NCBI GenBank assembly: GCA_021442155.1 | Contig: CM038220.1 | Coordinates: 76,061,817 to 76,125,816, forward strand | Direction: 5' to 3' | From: Cymbidium sinense | Lineage: Eukaryota > Streptophyta > Magnoliopsida > Asparagales > Orchidaceae | DNA: 64,000 nt | Part shown: positions 1 through 16,318 of the stretch, in pieces | How positions within the stretch are numbered: the stretch's first letter is position 1 | How the letters are laid out: the number at the start of each line of letters is the position of its first letter | Notes under the pieces: generated by a model | Seen by the model: only the letters and a program-made list of their open reading frames with translations | What the model was told of the DNA's origin: nothing | The model's database searches: none | Made by a program: the position numbers and the translations under genes

Positions 1-74
1 CTCACTGGCTCACCTATGCAGATGATGACATCAAATTTCTTTACTACTCAATCAAAGAAAGGAAAAATGCTAAT

Positions 75-1048
75 TTGATTAGAGAAATACACTCTACTTC
101 GGGTATAGTAACTGATCAACATGCAATTGCTGAGGAATTCAGCAAATATTTCTCAGGACTTTTCAATAGCTGTGACCCTCTTGTTATTCCTTCTAATCTT
201 CCTGAACTGCTTTCTACTGATGAACTTGTTGTTGAATTCTCAGATAAGGAAATCATCACTGCACTTAGAAGCATAAATGTGAACAAGTCCCCTGGTCCTG
301 ATGGTTTTAACTCCAAATTCTTCATTGCTTCCTGGGACATTATAGGAAAATCTTTCCTAAGGGCTGTTAAATACTTTTTTAAAACTTCCTAAATGCCAAA
401 ATGTTTCAAACACACATTACTTACTCTCATTCCAAAGATCAAACAATCCAACAAGATTGAAGACTTCAGACCTATCTCCTTGTGTAATACCTTCTACAAG
501 GTGGTTTCCAAACTATTAGCTAGTAGAATGAAGAGGTCTCTTCCTTCTATCATCAACATAGCTCAATCTGCCTTCATCAAAGGAAGAGACATAGCAGACA
601 ACCTAGCTATGGCTTTTGAAATATGCAATGAGTTTGCTTCCAGGAATAGCAATAGAAATCACTATTTTCTTGCTAAATTTGACTTGAGAAAGGCATTTGA
701 CAAGGTAAATACATTCTATAATCCATAGGTTGCTCAACAAAGGGTTCCCTATGAAATTCATTAAATGGGTGGAAGCATGTATCATGGATGTTCCTTTCTC
801 AATAGTCCTAAATGGAAGTATCAAAGGCTTTTTCCCCTCCTCAAATGGACTTAGACAAGGATGCTTTCCCTTACCTATTCACTATTATGGATACATTCTC
901 CTGTATCATAGATAAGGAAGTTAATCTTGGTCTTCACAACCCAATTGCTATTACTGGATGTAAAATCTCACATTTACTATATGCAGATGATCTCTTGGTC
1001 ACTGGAGAAGCTACTCAACCTACCTTCATCTCCCTGAAATCCTCCTGA
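75..1048 (+). pseudogene. LINE reverse transcriptase, frameshifted
   Basis: Three overlapping frames together cover the RT palm and fingers. Visible motifs are KSPGPDGF (near 290), FRPISLCNTFYKVVSKLLA (near 467-522), DLRKAFDKV (near 682-705), a decayed GLRQG box (near 850) and the catalytic YADD (980-992). These are the standard blocks of plant L1-type RTs. Stops or frame shifts fall after residue 105 of the first block, at about 728, and between the GLRQG and YADD boxes. This enzyme primes reverse transcription from nicked target DNA. This copy cannot make a full protein. Confidence 0.85.
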
Positions 1049-1220
1049 AACCATCAAAACTACCTTAGGTAAATAACTAAATCTTCTATTTGCTAAGGGT
1101 CAGAGGAACAAGAGCTCCTCTCCATCCTTAACATAATGGGCTCCTTTCCCTAAAATATTTAGGGCTCAAGAACGGGTCCTATTAAAATGGCTCTTCAACC
1201 CCTCTTGATAGACTTCAAGC

Positions 1221-2110
1221 TTGGCTAGCTTGCTGGTTTCAAAATTCCTCTCCCTTGGTGGTAGACTACAGCTCATCAAATCCTCTATTAACAGTTATTT
1301 ATCATATTGGTTTCGGGCCATGAATATCCCTGATGGTATTATTAAGAAGATTTGTTCATTTACGGCTAGATTTTTCTATCACTCTGGAGAGCAGAAAAGG
1401 CTTTATACAATCTCATGGGCTCGTACTACCCTTCCTAAAGACAAAGGAGGCATTGGCCTCCTCTCTGCTTCATCCTTAAACCAAATATGCAAATTAAAGA
1501 TGATATGGAAAATCTGCTCGGGGGGCTCATGTTGCTAAGTGGTGTGAATCTAAATATACTTCTATTTGGCACCCCTCTTCACACAGATCTTCTCCACTCT
1601 GGAAGTCCATTAAACTAATAGCAAATAAATTCAGAACCAAATTTTCCTACAAAGTTGGATTTGGTCTGAACTTTTCCCTCTTTTATGACCCATGGTGTGA
1701 TGGAGAATCTCTTTTCAGCTTATTGGGAAAAAATGGGGTCCTCTCCATCGGTTTACCTGATTCTGCTAAGGTTTGTTGCTTAATCCTCAATGGTATGTGG
1801 AATTTCCCTTCTTCTACTTTGGATGTTTTTCCTAGCTGCTATAACAGGTTTCTTAATTCCCCTATTTTGAGTGGTGAGGATTCTATATGCTGGTTGAATG
1901 TTCATAATCCTACTACTATGGATTTCAAAGAAGCTGTTTTTGAATCCCATCCTAACATGAGTTGGAGTAAGGAGATATGGTATAAAGGCACGTGAATTAC
2001 TATTTATATTGGCATATATGAAAGGACTCAAAACTCGATATTTTAGCTAAACGGATCGCTCTTCCACTATCTCTGTTCTCTGTCATTCTCAAATCAATCC
2101 CATTCATTAT
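1221..2110 (+). pseudogene. LINE ORF2 C-terminal region (post-RT and zf-RVT-like)
   Basis: The block at 1221-1538 reads LSLGGRLQLIKSSINSYLSY, followed by a YWFRAM-type segment and then DKGGIGLLSASSLNQ. This is the conserved stretch after RT in plant L1 ORF2 proteins. From about 1860 the reading with DSICWLNVHNPTTMDFKEA and WSKEIWYKG resembles the zinc-binding RVT C-terminal domain. Stops separate the blocks. It belongs to the LINE that opens the window. Confidence 0.7.
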
Positions 2111-3048
2111 TTATTTTGAATGCCCATACCCATGAAAACTGTAAGAGCTCTTATCTTGAATGGACATACTATTGCCGCAATCCTCAAATGTATTGCTATG
2201 TGGATGATACTCAACAAAATGCAATTACACGCCTTCACTACCTTACTACTTTGTATACTCTCTCCGAGAGAACGTAATGATTTTTACTCTATTATCCCCA
2301 TCTTCACTTATACTTGAGATTCGTACAAGAGTTGCGGCCAAATTACAATTATGGAAAATCAAGTGTTCCCGCCATAAGTAGTCAGACATGATTCTTAAAT
2401 GGAGAAATTTCAAACCACCATAATCGCTTTCTTCCCTCTCCTCCTTGTGGACAATGATGAAAACAATCATGTCTTTTTTTTTTGACTAGTAGACATGGAA
2501 GGCCAATGGCAACCTGGATATCACTCTTGTCTGCTCTCCAACGGAAGGCCTCGGCAACCGCAGGAAAACCTTTTAAGATCTAGATGTCTAACTGATGACA
2601 TATAATTTTTGGTTTTCACCGCTTTTGTCTTGAGTCCACCTTTCCTTTTTTCTTACACAAAGTTGATAAGTGTTCACTCTTTTTTTCTCTAGTTTTCTTC
2701 TTAGTTTATTTCATTTCTGTTTTTGTCCCCTGCTGAATATGATGTAACTGTTGTTTTATGGGGTTTTAGTTGTGTCTCTGTAATCACTAGTTGTTATCTG
2801 TAACACCTTTACATTTGGAATATACTTGGGCTTCATGCCCTCAAATTTTTCCAAAAAAAACAGTGGGCAGCTAGGAAAGAGTGTGCCTTTATTTTTATTT
2901 TCTAAATGGTTTAAAAATTAGGAAGATTTATTATGTATTTATATAATTAATATTTAAAATTAAATATTTACTTTTTAAATATTTTTTAATATTTTAAAAG
3001 ATATATTTTATTTTTTTTAAATAAATGATGATTGTATTTAAGATTAAG

Positions 3049-3052
<4 letters not shown>

Positions 3053-3136
<84 letters not shown>
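3053..3136. repeat. (TA)n microsatellite
   Basis: About 84 bp of uninterrupted TA dinucleotide, inside an AT-rich spacer just after the LINE 3' end. Length is likely to vary between individuals and may be inexact in the assembly. Confidence 0.95.
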
Positions 3137-3140
<4 letters not shown>

Positions 3141-4317
3141 TTTAGATGTTAGATATATAAATATATAAGAATTGTATTATATGTTTATAAATCTCCCTAA
3201 AAACTAATGTGTATCTTATTTTAATTGTTAATAAGTATATCAATTGAATTTGAAAGAAAATGATTTATTTTTTACGGGTAGGTTTTCTAATGGCTCACAT
3301 GGCACATCACTAAGTGTCTAAATAGTATAACCTTTTGTGTAAATTTTTTTGGAGCATAAGTATTTTAAAATAAAAAAATCTATATTTATATTCATGCCAT
3401 CAAAATCAAATATATTTGTAGATCTAAGAGTATGTTTGAGACAACTATAATTGTATAAAGAAATAGTGATGAATGCATTGCAGAAGAAGCTATTATGGTA
3501 TACAAATTATTTTTATTTTACAAAAGTCAAATCACAAGTAATCAAATCATATTGAAAAATATAATCAGAACACAACTATGCAAATGACATTACAGTGTGA
3601 TATAGATAGTACCGCATCAACATTGCCACTCAAATGGGGCTTAAATTTAAGCAAAAGTTTTGAACGAAAGTCTGTGTATTTGTATATGATATTGTCAAAA
3701 ATTTTAAATATTAGTGAAGTAAAAAATATTATAAATTAGGTTTTGATTGTAATTTTAATATTTAGATCAAAACTTATTCAACGAATATTGGTGAATAGTA
3801 TAGTTTGATAAATATTTAAAATTTAAGAAATCTATTTGAAATTTTCTTAAAAAATAGCAAATATTGTTACATTCCCCACATAAAATTTGAGATTTAGCAA
3901 CATCACATCAGATGTCATAAATATAACTAAATTTAATTAGAAAACTAATAATATATAATATTTTAATGTTTTACATGTGAATCAATTACTTCATCCTTCC
4001 TCTTCCAACTTGATTTTTTCCTAAAATAAAAAATGGGTAAGAAAAGTGCAGTGATATATGAGCATTCCCAAATTCAAATTTTTCAAAAAAATGTCTAAGT
4101 TTTGTCTTTCAATTTGATGTTAATATTTTGGGAATTTGAATGATCAATCTAATATATCCGAATAAAATAATATTAATTATTCTTTGGATGTAGTAAATTT
4201 TGAAATGAGATTGATGCCGATTTCCTTTCACCATTCAATGCAATGAGATATTTAAAGAGAAGAGTGAAAACTAAATTAGATTGTTAACATGTAAGGGAAT
4301 ACACAATAAAGAGGTTG
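3137..4317. other. AT-rich spacer, no gene seen
   Basis: No coding frame, TIR or LTR pair could be supported here. It is low-complexity A/T sequence between two LINE copies. Confidence 0.6.
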
Positions 4318-4999
4318 ATAGCAAGATAGCAACAAAACAAGCCTTTATCCCACTATGTGGGCTACATGAATCCTTCATCTCCATTGTGTCCTATTATGTG
4401 TCAAATTCTCATTTAATTCAATTATACTAGGTCATTTTTATACATCTTAACCAAGTCTTTTAGGTCTCCTCTACCTTTCTTAACATAAGGCAAATCTAAT
4501 GCATCTACTCTTCTAACCGTCATCGAACTAATCGATGCTTTATGTGGCCAAACCATATGCGACTCTCTCAATCTTATCCGCCATCGAGCTACTCCAACTT
4601 TTTCCTAACATACTCATTTTGTGATTTTATCTCTAAGAGTAAAGCCACTCATCCACCTGAAAGCATCCTCATCTCGTAACTTAACTTAGTCTTATGCTTC
4701 TCTTTATTGGCCAACATTTGCACCATAAGTCATTGCAGTCTTACCACCCTCTTATAAAATTTTCCCTTAAGTTTAAGTAAACTTTTCTATCACACAGCCG
4801 ATGCATTCCTCCACTTCAACCATCCAACTTGAATTCTACTAATAACATCTCCATCTATTTCACCATCATTTTGAACAATAGAACCTAAATATCAATCACT
4901 CATTTTATTAATGACTTGTTCACCTAATGTCACAACACTACCACTAAAACTTCTACAACTAAAATTATACTCCATATATTCAGTTTTGGATCTACTTAA

Positions 5000-5731
5000 C
5001 CGAAAACCTTTAGACTATAATATTGACCTCCATAATTCAAGTTTCTCTTGGACTCCATCTCTAGTCTTATGAACAAGAAGAATGTCATCAACAAAAAGCA
5101 TACACCAAGGTACATCTTCTAAATGCCTAGTAAGAACATCCATAACTAAAGCAAAAAAGATAAGGGCTTAAAGTCGATCCTTGATGTAATCCAACCAAAT
5201 AGAAAATTATTTTGTCAATCCTCCTTGTTTGGACACAAAAATGCTATAGTATACATATCCTTAATTACTTGAATATAACCAATATTAACTCTTTTCTAGA
5301 ACTCTCCAAAGAACATCTCTTGAAACTTTATCATAAGCTTTCTAAATCAATAAATATCATATGTAGATCCTCCTTACTTTCTCTATACTTCTCATCAAAC
5401 CTCTTAACAAATGTTTAGCATCCACAAGAAATCTACTGCATGAAACCAAATTGATTGTGAGAAACTTTTGTCACATCGTAATATGCTCAATTACTCTCTC
5501 CCATAATTTTAATGTATGACACATTAACTTAATTCCTCTATAATTTGCACACTCTTGTGCATCACCATTATTCTTAAATATAGGAACCAACAAACTCTTT
5601 CTCCACTCATCTGACATCTTTTTAGTCTTTAAAATAACATTAAAATGATTTGTAAGCCAATAAATTCCTTGATCTCCTAAACATTTCCACACTTCTATTG
5701 GAATATAATAAGGTTCTACTATTTTTTTCAC
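5000..5731 (-). pseudogene. RTE reverse transcriptase
   Basis: At 5731-5471 the minus strand reads IPIEVWKCLGDQGIYWLTNHFN, then DEWRKSLLVPIFKNNGD, CANYRGIKLMCHTLKLWERV. These are the N-terminal blocks of plant RTE reverse transcriptase. The catalytic box follows at 5081-5122, where the minus strand reads VPWCMLFVDDILLV (FVDD). The blocks between are split over several frames. The C-terminal block RRSIDAPVRRVD-like lies near 4500-4600. Confidence 0.8.
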
Positions 5732-6272
5732 ATTTCATTTTTTTTAAAGCTTCTCCAAACTTACTAATACGATGATAAAATAAAATTCTCTATTTTTGTT
5801 TAGGGTATTAAAGTTGCTAAAATCAATTGTATTTTCGTGATCATTCAAAAGTTTATCAAAATACCTCATCCACATATTTTCACTATCCTTTTCTAAGAAA
5901 AGCATTTTTATTATTTTTCATCCTTAACAATCTTACTATTAACTTACATACATACATCTTTCATCTTTGTATCTATTGTATAAATAAATTGAATCATATA
6001 TTTTCTTAGAATCTCTGCCACTTTATATCTCCCAATTGAAGTTTTACATCTAAACCAAGTTTTATAATAATGATTTTATTTCTTTTATCTTCTCTCGACT
6101 CCACCACCAACTATTTTATTAAAAGAAGTTTTTTTCTTTTGATTCTCCAATATTTTAGCAACTTGCTTAATTTCACTTGCTATTTTTTTTCACATAACAT
6201 TAGCTTTCTTATGAACATCTCAAATATTAAGCTCTTGTAGCTTGCTCTTAAAAATATTTTTATTTGTGTTCT

Positions 6273-6620
6273 TTAAGTGTCCCATCTAATCCTAGGATAA
6301 TAATTTGATTTATTTTTCCTCTTATAACCTTTCATCTTAAAATCTAAAACTAACAATCGATATTGGGTACTTAAACTTTCACTTGGTATGACCTTACAAT
6401 CTTTACAATCTAAACGATCTATTTTTCTTATTAGAAAATAATCAATCTGTGTTTTACAAGATCCATTTTTATAAGTAATAATATGTTCATCTTTTTTCTT
6501 AAATAAAATATTAGCAACTATAAAATCATAAGCTAAGGCTAAATCTAATATAGTTCTACCTTCTTCAATAGTCACTACAAATCCATAACCACCATGAATA
6601 CTTTTAAAATCTTCTACCAC
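6273..6620 (-). pseudogene. RTE endonuclease, C-terminal part
   Basis: About 115 residues with HGGYGF, TILDLALAYDFIVANILFKK, TYKNGSCKTQIDYFLIRK, CKVIPSESLSTQYRLLVLDF. These match the endonuclease C-terminal blocks of plant RTE LINEs, including the QIDY and the S-x-x-TQ(H/Y)R region. The usual catalytic histidine of the TQHR motif is replaced by tyrosine in this copy, so it would be inactive even if in frame. Confidence 0.8.
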
Positions 6621-6897
6621 TCTACCAACATGTCCATTTAAATGTCCTCCAATAAATACTTTTTCTTCAAGAGGTATCTTTGTATTAATCCTCTAATTCA
6701 TTCCAAAAATTTTCTTTTGAGCTTACATCCAAACCTACTGAGGAGCATAAACACTTATAACATTGATAATCTTAGTATCAACAATAATCTTTAAAGCTAT
6801 AATTATATCTCCACATCTATTAATATTTAACATCATCTTTCAAACTTTTATCTATAATCACACATACACCATTTCTAGTTTGACTTCTACCTGAATA

Positions 6898-7206
6898 CTA
6901 AAGTTTAAAACATAAACTATCAATCTCCTTGGCCTTCTCCCCAGCCCATTGAGTTTCTTGAATACATAAAATATTTATCTTTCTATGAACCATAATATGT
7001 ACTAATTCCATTAATTTACTTGTAAGAGTACCTATATTCCAAGATTCTAACCTAATTCTAGTTTCGTGGATTAACTTCTTTGCCCGCATCCGTCCATAAT
7101 GTGAGATCCCTTGCTTATTTAATTGCAAAATGGCACGCATGCTTGCAAATTTTTTTACTATATTCAAGTCATACAACGCTAGCTTCCAAGGGACTAGATA
7201 ACACAC
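6898..7206 (-). pseudogene. RTE endonuclease, N-terminal part
   Basis: About 102 residues. From residue 50 they read RIRLESWNIGTLTSKLMELV, then HRKINILCIQETQWAGEKAKEID. The WNIGTL and QETxWxGEKAKEID blocks are the first motifs of the APE-like endonuclease in plant RTE LINEs. QE carries the metal-binding glutamate. The endonuclease nicks target DNA for target-primed reverse transcription. The frame is broken just downstream (about 6890). Confidence 0.8.
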
Positions 7207-7558
7207 AATGATTTAAATGATTTATGATATGATTATTTCACAAGTTTTATGGATTGTCACTCCTATCACAACCTCCATTTTTTTACATCCGCTTGGATCA
7301 AAAAGATAGTAAGAGATTAAAAATGAAGGACAAATAAGATCTAGAAAACGAGAGAGTAGAAAACTAATTGTGGACTATGGTTATAAATTCTTACATGCAA
7401 GCTATTGGAGTATATAGTTGTATTCTCGCTATATATTTTATCTTTTTGGAGCCTACATAATGAATATATAAGTATGTATTTTAAAAAAAAAATTAAGGTA
7501 TGCAGTGAGTACACATCAAATATATACTTGTGTAGAGCTATGTTCATCGTAGCACCTA

Positions 7559-7560
<2 letters not shown>

Positions 7561-7599
<39 letters not shown>

Positions 7600-7612
7600 G
7601 ATGATGATGATG
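7561..7612. repeat. (GA)n followed by (GAT)n microsatellite
   Basis: A 35-bp AG/GA run passes directly into five to six GAT units, a compound microsatellite. No gene can be tied to it. Confidence 0.95.
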
Positions 7613-8268
7613 GATAGAGAAGAGAATCATTGACCATCCTCCCTAGGTTTCATTCAGATTTTAATTTTTAAGTATTTATATTTTAAAGAAGAAGAACATA
7701 ATTAAGGGACTATTTATTTAACTTAAAAGCATTTTAAATATAGTATATTTGAAATATTTAGACTTATTTAGTTGAGTTTAAAATAAATTCAGGATATTAT
7801 GTTTTATAAATATTTGAAATAAAAAAAATTCCATTAAAAAATGTAAAACTAATGTTAGGGTAAAGATCACAATCATTAGCAATCAATGCAAGTGATGTAT
7901 GAATGTTTTAGCAAAGAGTGCTATTGAGTTCGAAAGTAAATGTAGCGTCGAGTGTGGACATGAACGCAAAGATCATTAGTATCAGGTGATAACACGAATG
8001 CTAAGATGGAATTATATGCATATCACACAATTCTTCTGTATTTATATATCTAATATTTAAAATTCATTTTTTATATATATGATGCACCAATCTTCAATAT
8101 TATAATCACTCTTTTTTTAAAAAGTGCATATATCACTTTAAGTATAAAAAAATATTAAAAATTAAATATCTAATTTTAAATATTAGATACGTAAATGCAT
8201 AAAAATTATATGATATATATGTAAATCTTTCAAAAATAATTTCAATATTTTGTATACTAATTTATATT

Positions 8269-8270
<2 letters not shown>
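7613..8270. other. AT-rich spacer
   Basis: Low-complexity A/T sequence. I see no gene or recognisable element. Confidence 0.5.

Positions 8271-8360
<90 letters not shown>
8271..8360. repeat. (TA)n microsatellite
   Basis: About 90 bp of TA dinucleotide in AT-rich spacer. Confidence 0.95.
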
Positions 8361-11879
<3,519 letters not shown>

Positions 11880-13311
11880 GCAACACATCGTATAAGAGAA
11901 TAGAATGTCTTAATTAAGGCATTCTTAAATACACCCGCATGAGCCCGATACTATAAATGTTTAGATTCAAATGTTTGAGGATCAACGCTTCGTTTTTTTG
12001 ATTTATAAACAAAACCTAAAATCTATTATAATGATTTCAAATTAGTGAAATATGAGAACTAATTTACGTGACAAGTAGATCCGATCTTCTATTAGCTAAA
12101 ATGTAACATGTGATCTAAAGTTCTCAAATATATTCAAGTCAATCAATTAACTATCCCAATGATGTGAATGGTGATTTCAAATGGAGGGATACTTCCATCA
12201 AAAATATATTCCAATTTCAAATCAATTAACTCAAATTGAGTGTCAATCTAAAACTATTTAAATGAAACTCAATTATTAAAAGCTTAAAAACAAAATTCAA
12301 TTTATCTTTCTTCCATTTGCGTGACAAATTAAGAAAATTCTAGCTCACAAAGGAGCCAATGTCAAATCAAGTGTTTTACTGTGTTCACTCTCAACCAATC
12401 TCATGCTAGTAAGAATGTCTGTCCTTAACCTGTGGTGCCAAGACTCCACGATGATGCATTTACACCAAAGTCCTCCGACGTAGGTTTGGCGTAAGGCTCC
12501 ATTATATTACGATCACAATCATATCAGATGCTCAATGACTCTGCTTTGAGTTGTGAATCATGGGTATACTTGATAAGACAAATAATCACAAAGGTAAACT
12601 TAAAATTATCTCCTTGGACAAACACCACCCTATGCCTATAAAGATTTCTTATGGCGTAACCCATGATGAGGATCCTTCGATTGGGTCGACTACCTCCTCC
12701 GATAGACAGTGACACGACAATGATGAAACAATGATCTAGATCGCACGCCATCATCCCCAACCATCCTTTGAAATGATGAATTTTATAATCTTAAATTTCA
12801 TAATCTTAAATGATGAATTTCATAATCTTGATGAATCATAATACTTGATAAAATAACCATCTCTCAAGATAGACTTAAAATTGTCTCCTTATAAACACCA
12901 CCGTGTCTATAAAGATTTCTTGGACGACGTAACCCATGTGTTACTGATGAGGATCATTGGGTCACTACTCCTCCTCGACTAAGTAGACTAGGGATCAACG
13001 CCTGATGACAACCATGGGATCTAGATCACGCCATCATTCCCCAACCATCCGATGGTAAATGATGAATTTCATAATCTTAAATTTTAAAACTCCATATCGC
13101 TTATATGCTACATTGAATTAATGGCTATTTAATCAAAGTTCTCTCTGCAGAGAGAGGTAATTAACTATGTGGCTTATGCCTCATAGGAAACAACCGCATC
13201 TAAAGTCCTTACTAAATGAGGACAAATCTCAAAGTTTTATCTACTATTATCTCTTCTAAAAAATTACACCAATACTTAAATCACTCTCTTCAATTCAATA
13301 TTGTTGAGAGA
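11880..13311 (+). mobile_element. LTR copy A of the Tat-lineage Ty3/gypsy family, degenerate
   Basis: This copy shares a long colinear series of words with 34640-35455, 39650-41405 and 55710-56916. They include the GGCATTCTTAAATACACC-type unit (11919-), TGACAAATTAAGAAAACTC..CTAGCTCAC, ACCATGGGATCTAGATC, CCATCATTCCCCCAACCAT, AATGATGAATTTCATAAAT, and CTAAAGTCCTCACTAAATGAGG. The copy at 56 kb is followed directly by a primer binding site, so this family is an LTR. Inside copy A a block of about 270 bp is duplicated in tandem (about 12541-12831 and 12832-13090). The right end is cut by a microsatellite at 13313. Confidence 0.65.
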
Positions 13312-13312
13312 G

Positions 13313-13314
13313 AT

Positions 13315-13367
<53 letters not shown>
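13313..13367. repeat. (AC)n(AT)n compound microsatellite
   Basis: A short AC run passes into about 38 bp of AT. It sits exactly at the right edge of LTR copy A. Confidence 0.95.
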
Positions 13368-13371
<4 letters not shown>

Positions 13372-14049
13372 CATATATTTAATAGGTATTCTATAATTAA
13401 AATGATCATTCTTGGTTTTTAAAAAAATATATTTTGTTTAAACAATATTAATAATATTCAACTATAATGAAATATTTGAGAATGAGTCTTGCTATCAATT
13501 GATCATTTCGAACCAACAAATTTTATGTAAAAATAAAAATAAAATCTTCCAGGAGGAAAATATGATGAGGAGGAAAATAAAGGAGATAATGAAGATGAAG
13601 CTCGAAATTGTTTAAGTTAAAACTTGTGAGGAAAAAGGGGAGACTTGGTTTTGAAGCTCTTGATCAAGATAAGAGATAATGGGGTGGCTGCTATTGGCTG
13701 ATGGGAGAAGGAATGTGAGGAACAGCTTGGATTTTAAAATTTTAAATTTGTGAAGTAGTTTAATGTATAATTGTAAATAGGAATGAAAAAAGAGGATAAT
13801 CAAGTTTTAACATATTGTTTAGCTTTAGAGCTTGAAGTTAAGAACCTAAGTAGGTTGAAGTGCTTTGGAGTTGAAGTAACACAATCCAAGCAAGGAATAT
13901 CATCTTTCAAATAAAGTTATGTAATGAAGCCCTTAAGGAAAAAAAGAAAAAAAATTGTATGTAAACTATCAATTATATCAATATATCCTCCCAATCAATT
14001 CAGATAAGTTGGGAATAGTGCTGCAATAGACAAAGATTTGTTTTAATTC
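13368..14049. other. Spacer, no gene seen
   Basis: AT-rich with purine-rich stretches (13550-13600). A 63-codon frame on the minus strand has no recognisable motif and looks like chance. Confidence 0.4.
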
Positions 14050-14671
14050 TTTGTGGGTTGACTCATTTATCTCTCCCATTCTTGATCAGATGCAACTTAT
14101 ACTACTAGCTTGATTAGCCAATTTATTCACAATCCAAATAAAATTCACATATGGATTATAAATTGAGTACTATAGTAGTTATGAAATTCAAGGAAAAATT
14201 GTGTACATTAAAAGCTCATTCTAGTACTAGAGGTGTATAAAGATGCTAATTATGCAAGATTTATCATTGCTAGAAGGTCAACTTCTAAATATTACTCTTT
14301 TTGGTGGAATCTTATAACATGAAAAAAATAAGAAGCAAGTGGCAACAAGATTAAGTACTCATTAGAGTTTTGTTAATGAGAATGATTATAATTGAAATCA
14401 TTCTAAAGGAATTAAAAAATTTATTGGGACAACTTGAATATACTTTATTATAAGAATAATAATCTAGTGCAATGTCATTGAACAAAATCTAGAGAGCTTA
14501 ATCGACACTTCATTAAAAAAAATTTACGCATTGACGTGGTTTGTACACCTTAGATATTTATTGATCAATAACTTATATTTGTGCTTACTTAGAGATTAAA
14601 TAATGGAGTGTATTGAATCATTACATCCAACTTGGGAATGAAAAATATCCATTCACCAACTTAAACGGGAG
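14050..14671 (+). pseudogene. Ty1/copia RT end and RNase H, degenerate
   Basis: The plus strand reads LIYLSHSxSDATYTTSLISQF then IHNPNKIHIW (about 14056-14150), matching the copia RT block G(R/K)LIYLSHTRPD..VSQFMHNP. From about 14228 it reads EVYKDANYARFIIARRSTSK, matching the copia RNase H start (YTDADYAG..RRSTSGY). NRHFIKKNL at about 14500 matches the (V)D(R/C)HFI(K/R)EK block. Stops interrupt all frames. The coding end is followed by a polypurine-like stretch at 14661-14671 (AACGGGAG). Confidence 0.75.
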
Positions 14672-15500
14672 TATTGGAATCCATGATTTTATACCAATAA
14701 AGCAAATTAAGATCTCAAATGAGTGTGCTAATAAATGAAATCATTATGAGTCACCAAAAAGAAAATTCATTACATGTTTGTAGAAAACATATTTGTGTTC
14801 TCTAGATTTCATATATGGCTAGATTTATTTAAAGTATGAATCATATTAATGTGAATTATTTTCCTAATTTTTTCTAGACTAGCTAGTATATTGTCTTGTA
14901 TCAAATACCACTTGAGTGAATAAAAATACTTTCATATTCTCCATGGGTCAATTAATTTGAGTTGAGCCAAACCTCCATCTAAGGCTCTTAGATATAAATT
15001 GATCCCCATTGCACACCACTCATTAACTGAATGAGCACTAACATGAGTTAATGAGAGCCTAAAGTGATCAATGATTTATTTTGGTTTGAACTGAGTCCAT
15101 TTGAATGCTAACTATTGGCCATGAAGGACCAAATAGACATTATGCAATTTATAACTCTATAGAGAGGCACTAGGCTAATCCTAAAGCATAAAATTTATTT
15201 TGCTTTATCTACTAACTATCACCATAGAGTTAACTGTGTAAGGGACCATCACATGTCAACTTATGTGGTGATCCACTCACCTTGTGTATGAGTTTATATG
15301 GCTTTCCAAGTTTTGCCCTAGAATATTTGAGAATTTGAAGAGATCACACAAAGGTCGAGAGTGAAAGGTCGAGAGTGTTTGCGTTGTCTTTGGACTTAAA
15401 CCTAAATTAGAATAAATTCAAGTCTAGGAGAAGGTGCCTATTGATTCAAGGTATTGATGGGTTCATCTTATAAAACTAAGCTAATTTTAAATAAGAATTC
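14672..15500 (+). mobile_element. Probable 3' LTR of the copia remnant
   Basis: In copia elements the 3' LTR starts right after a GGGGGAG-type polypurine tract with TGTTGGA. Here ACGGGAG is followed by TATTGGA, a one-base change of that start. The right boundary is not visible and no 5' partner LTR is in the window, so the end coordinate is a guess. Confidence 0.35.
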
Positions 15501-16318
15501 CCTTAACCTTATTAGATGTTAATAGGCTAATTTGCTCATCCATAATGGATGATTCTTTTTTAATGACTTCCTATTTTCAATTATTTTATTTTTTTTAACT
15601 TTTATTCTAGAATTGATTATGTAATTACTCATACTAAAATCATATATATTTTATTTTCAACAAGTGCATGAATTTTGATGCTTTGCATTATTTTTTATTT
15701 TTATTTTTTTTGGGTTTTGAATTTGAAATCATTATTTTCTAGTAAAATGACATTACAATTTTCAGTTGGATTGATTTCTTTCTTGTTTCTTAGATTTCAT
15801 TATAAATAGGTACTAAAAGGCAAGAGTTGTGACCCATTAATTCTTTATATATTTTGTATGATTTTGAACGTCTCATAATACACCTGAATTTAAAATTTTA
15901 GGCCCTTCTTTGCTGTACTGTCATCTCTGCCATTATCCGGCAGCTGGCTTAGCCTGACGGTAAGGAAAACAGCATTTTGTTGGGGCCGCTAACAAGAAAT
16001 GAGAACAAAGAAAGTAGCATTCTCTCTGACTGTGTACAGTATGTCTTTCAGAAGTACTTAGATGCTCTATATTAATCTTTGTGATTGAGTTCTTCATGTC
16101 GTTATTGGTGAGCACTGAGCATGTCTAATGGGTGCTGTAAATGTACTAAAATTATACACTAAATGTAAGCCGCAACTGATTCCAAAGAATCAGCAAACTT
16201 AGAATAAAGGGTATGAGGCATCTAATCAAGTGTAGAATCCTACTTCGGCCATCTGTAAGAGGAACCCTAATGAATCAAGCGAAGATTGAAAAACATTTTT
16301 CGTTAAACCATGAGAACC
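15501..16318 (-). other. Low-copy sequence, possible 3' UTR of the orphan exon
   Basis: From about 15890 base composition becomes more balanced than in the flanks. The sequence lies directly downstream (minus strand) of the stop codon at 16319-16321. It could be the 3' untranslated region of that exon, but no polyadenylation site can be asserted. Confidence 0.3.

Larger units (their letters stand above)
1..2861 (+). mobile_element. L1-type LINE retrotransposon, 3' portion, degenerate
   Basis: The window opens inside a non-LTR retrotransposon read on the plus strand. In order it shows the reverse transcriptase domain (75-1048), the conserved segment after RT (1221-1538), a zinc-binding RVT-like C-terminal region (about 1680-2110), a non-coding 3' tail, and a short A-run at 2853-2861 that marks the 3' end. 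The reading frame changes several times and there are stops, so the copy is dead. The 5' part lies outside the window. I could not define a target-site duplication. Confidence 0.85.
4318..7240 (-). mobile_element. RTE-type LINE retrotransposon, near full length, degenerate
   Basis: Read on the minus strand, this has the layout of a plant RTE-clade LINE: APE-type endonuclease (7206 to 6273), reverse transcriptase (5731 to about 5000), and a C-terminal basic segment (about 4690 to 4490). It ends in the typical RTE 3' tail: at 4318-4380 the minus strand reads as a GTAGCC..CCACATAGTGGGATAAAGGCTTG-like sequence. Length (about 2.9 kb) fits the clade. Many stops and small indels show it is old. The exact 5' boundary near 7240 and any target duplication are uncertain. 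Confidence 0.85.

Noticed and set aside
12524..12760. 78-codon minus frame
   Set aside because: Lies in LTR copy A and is not conserved in the other copies of the LTR.
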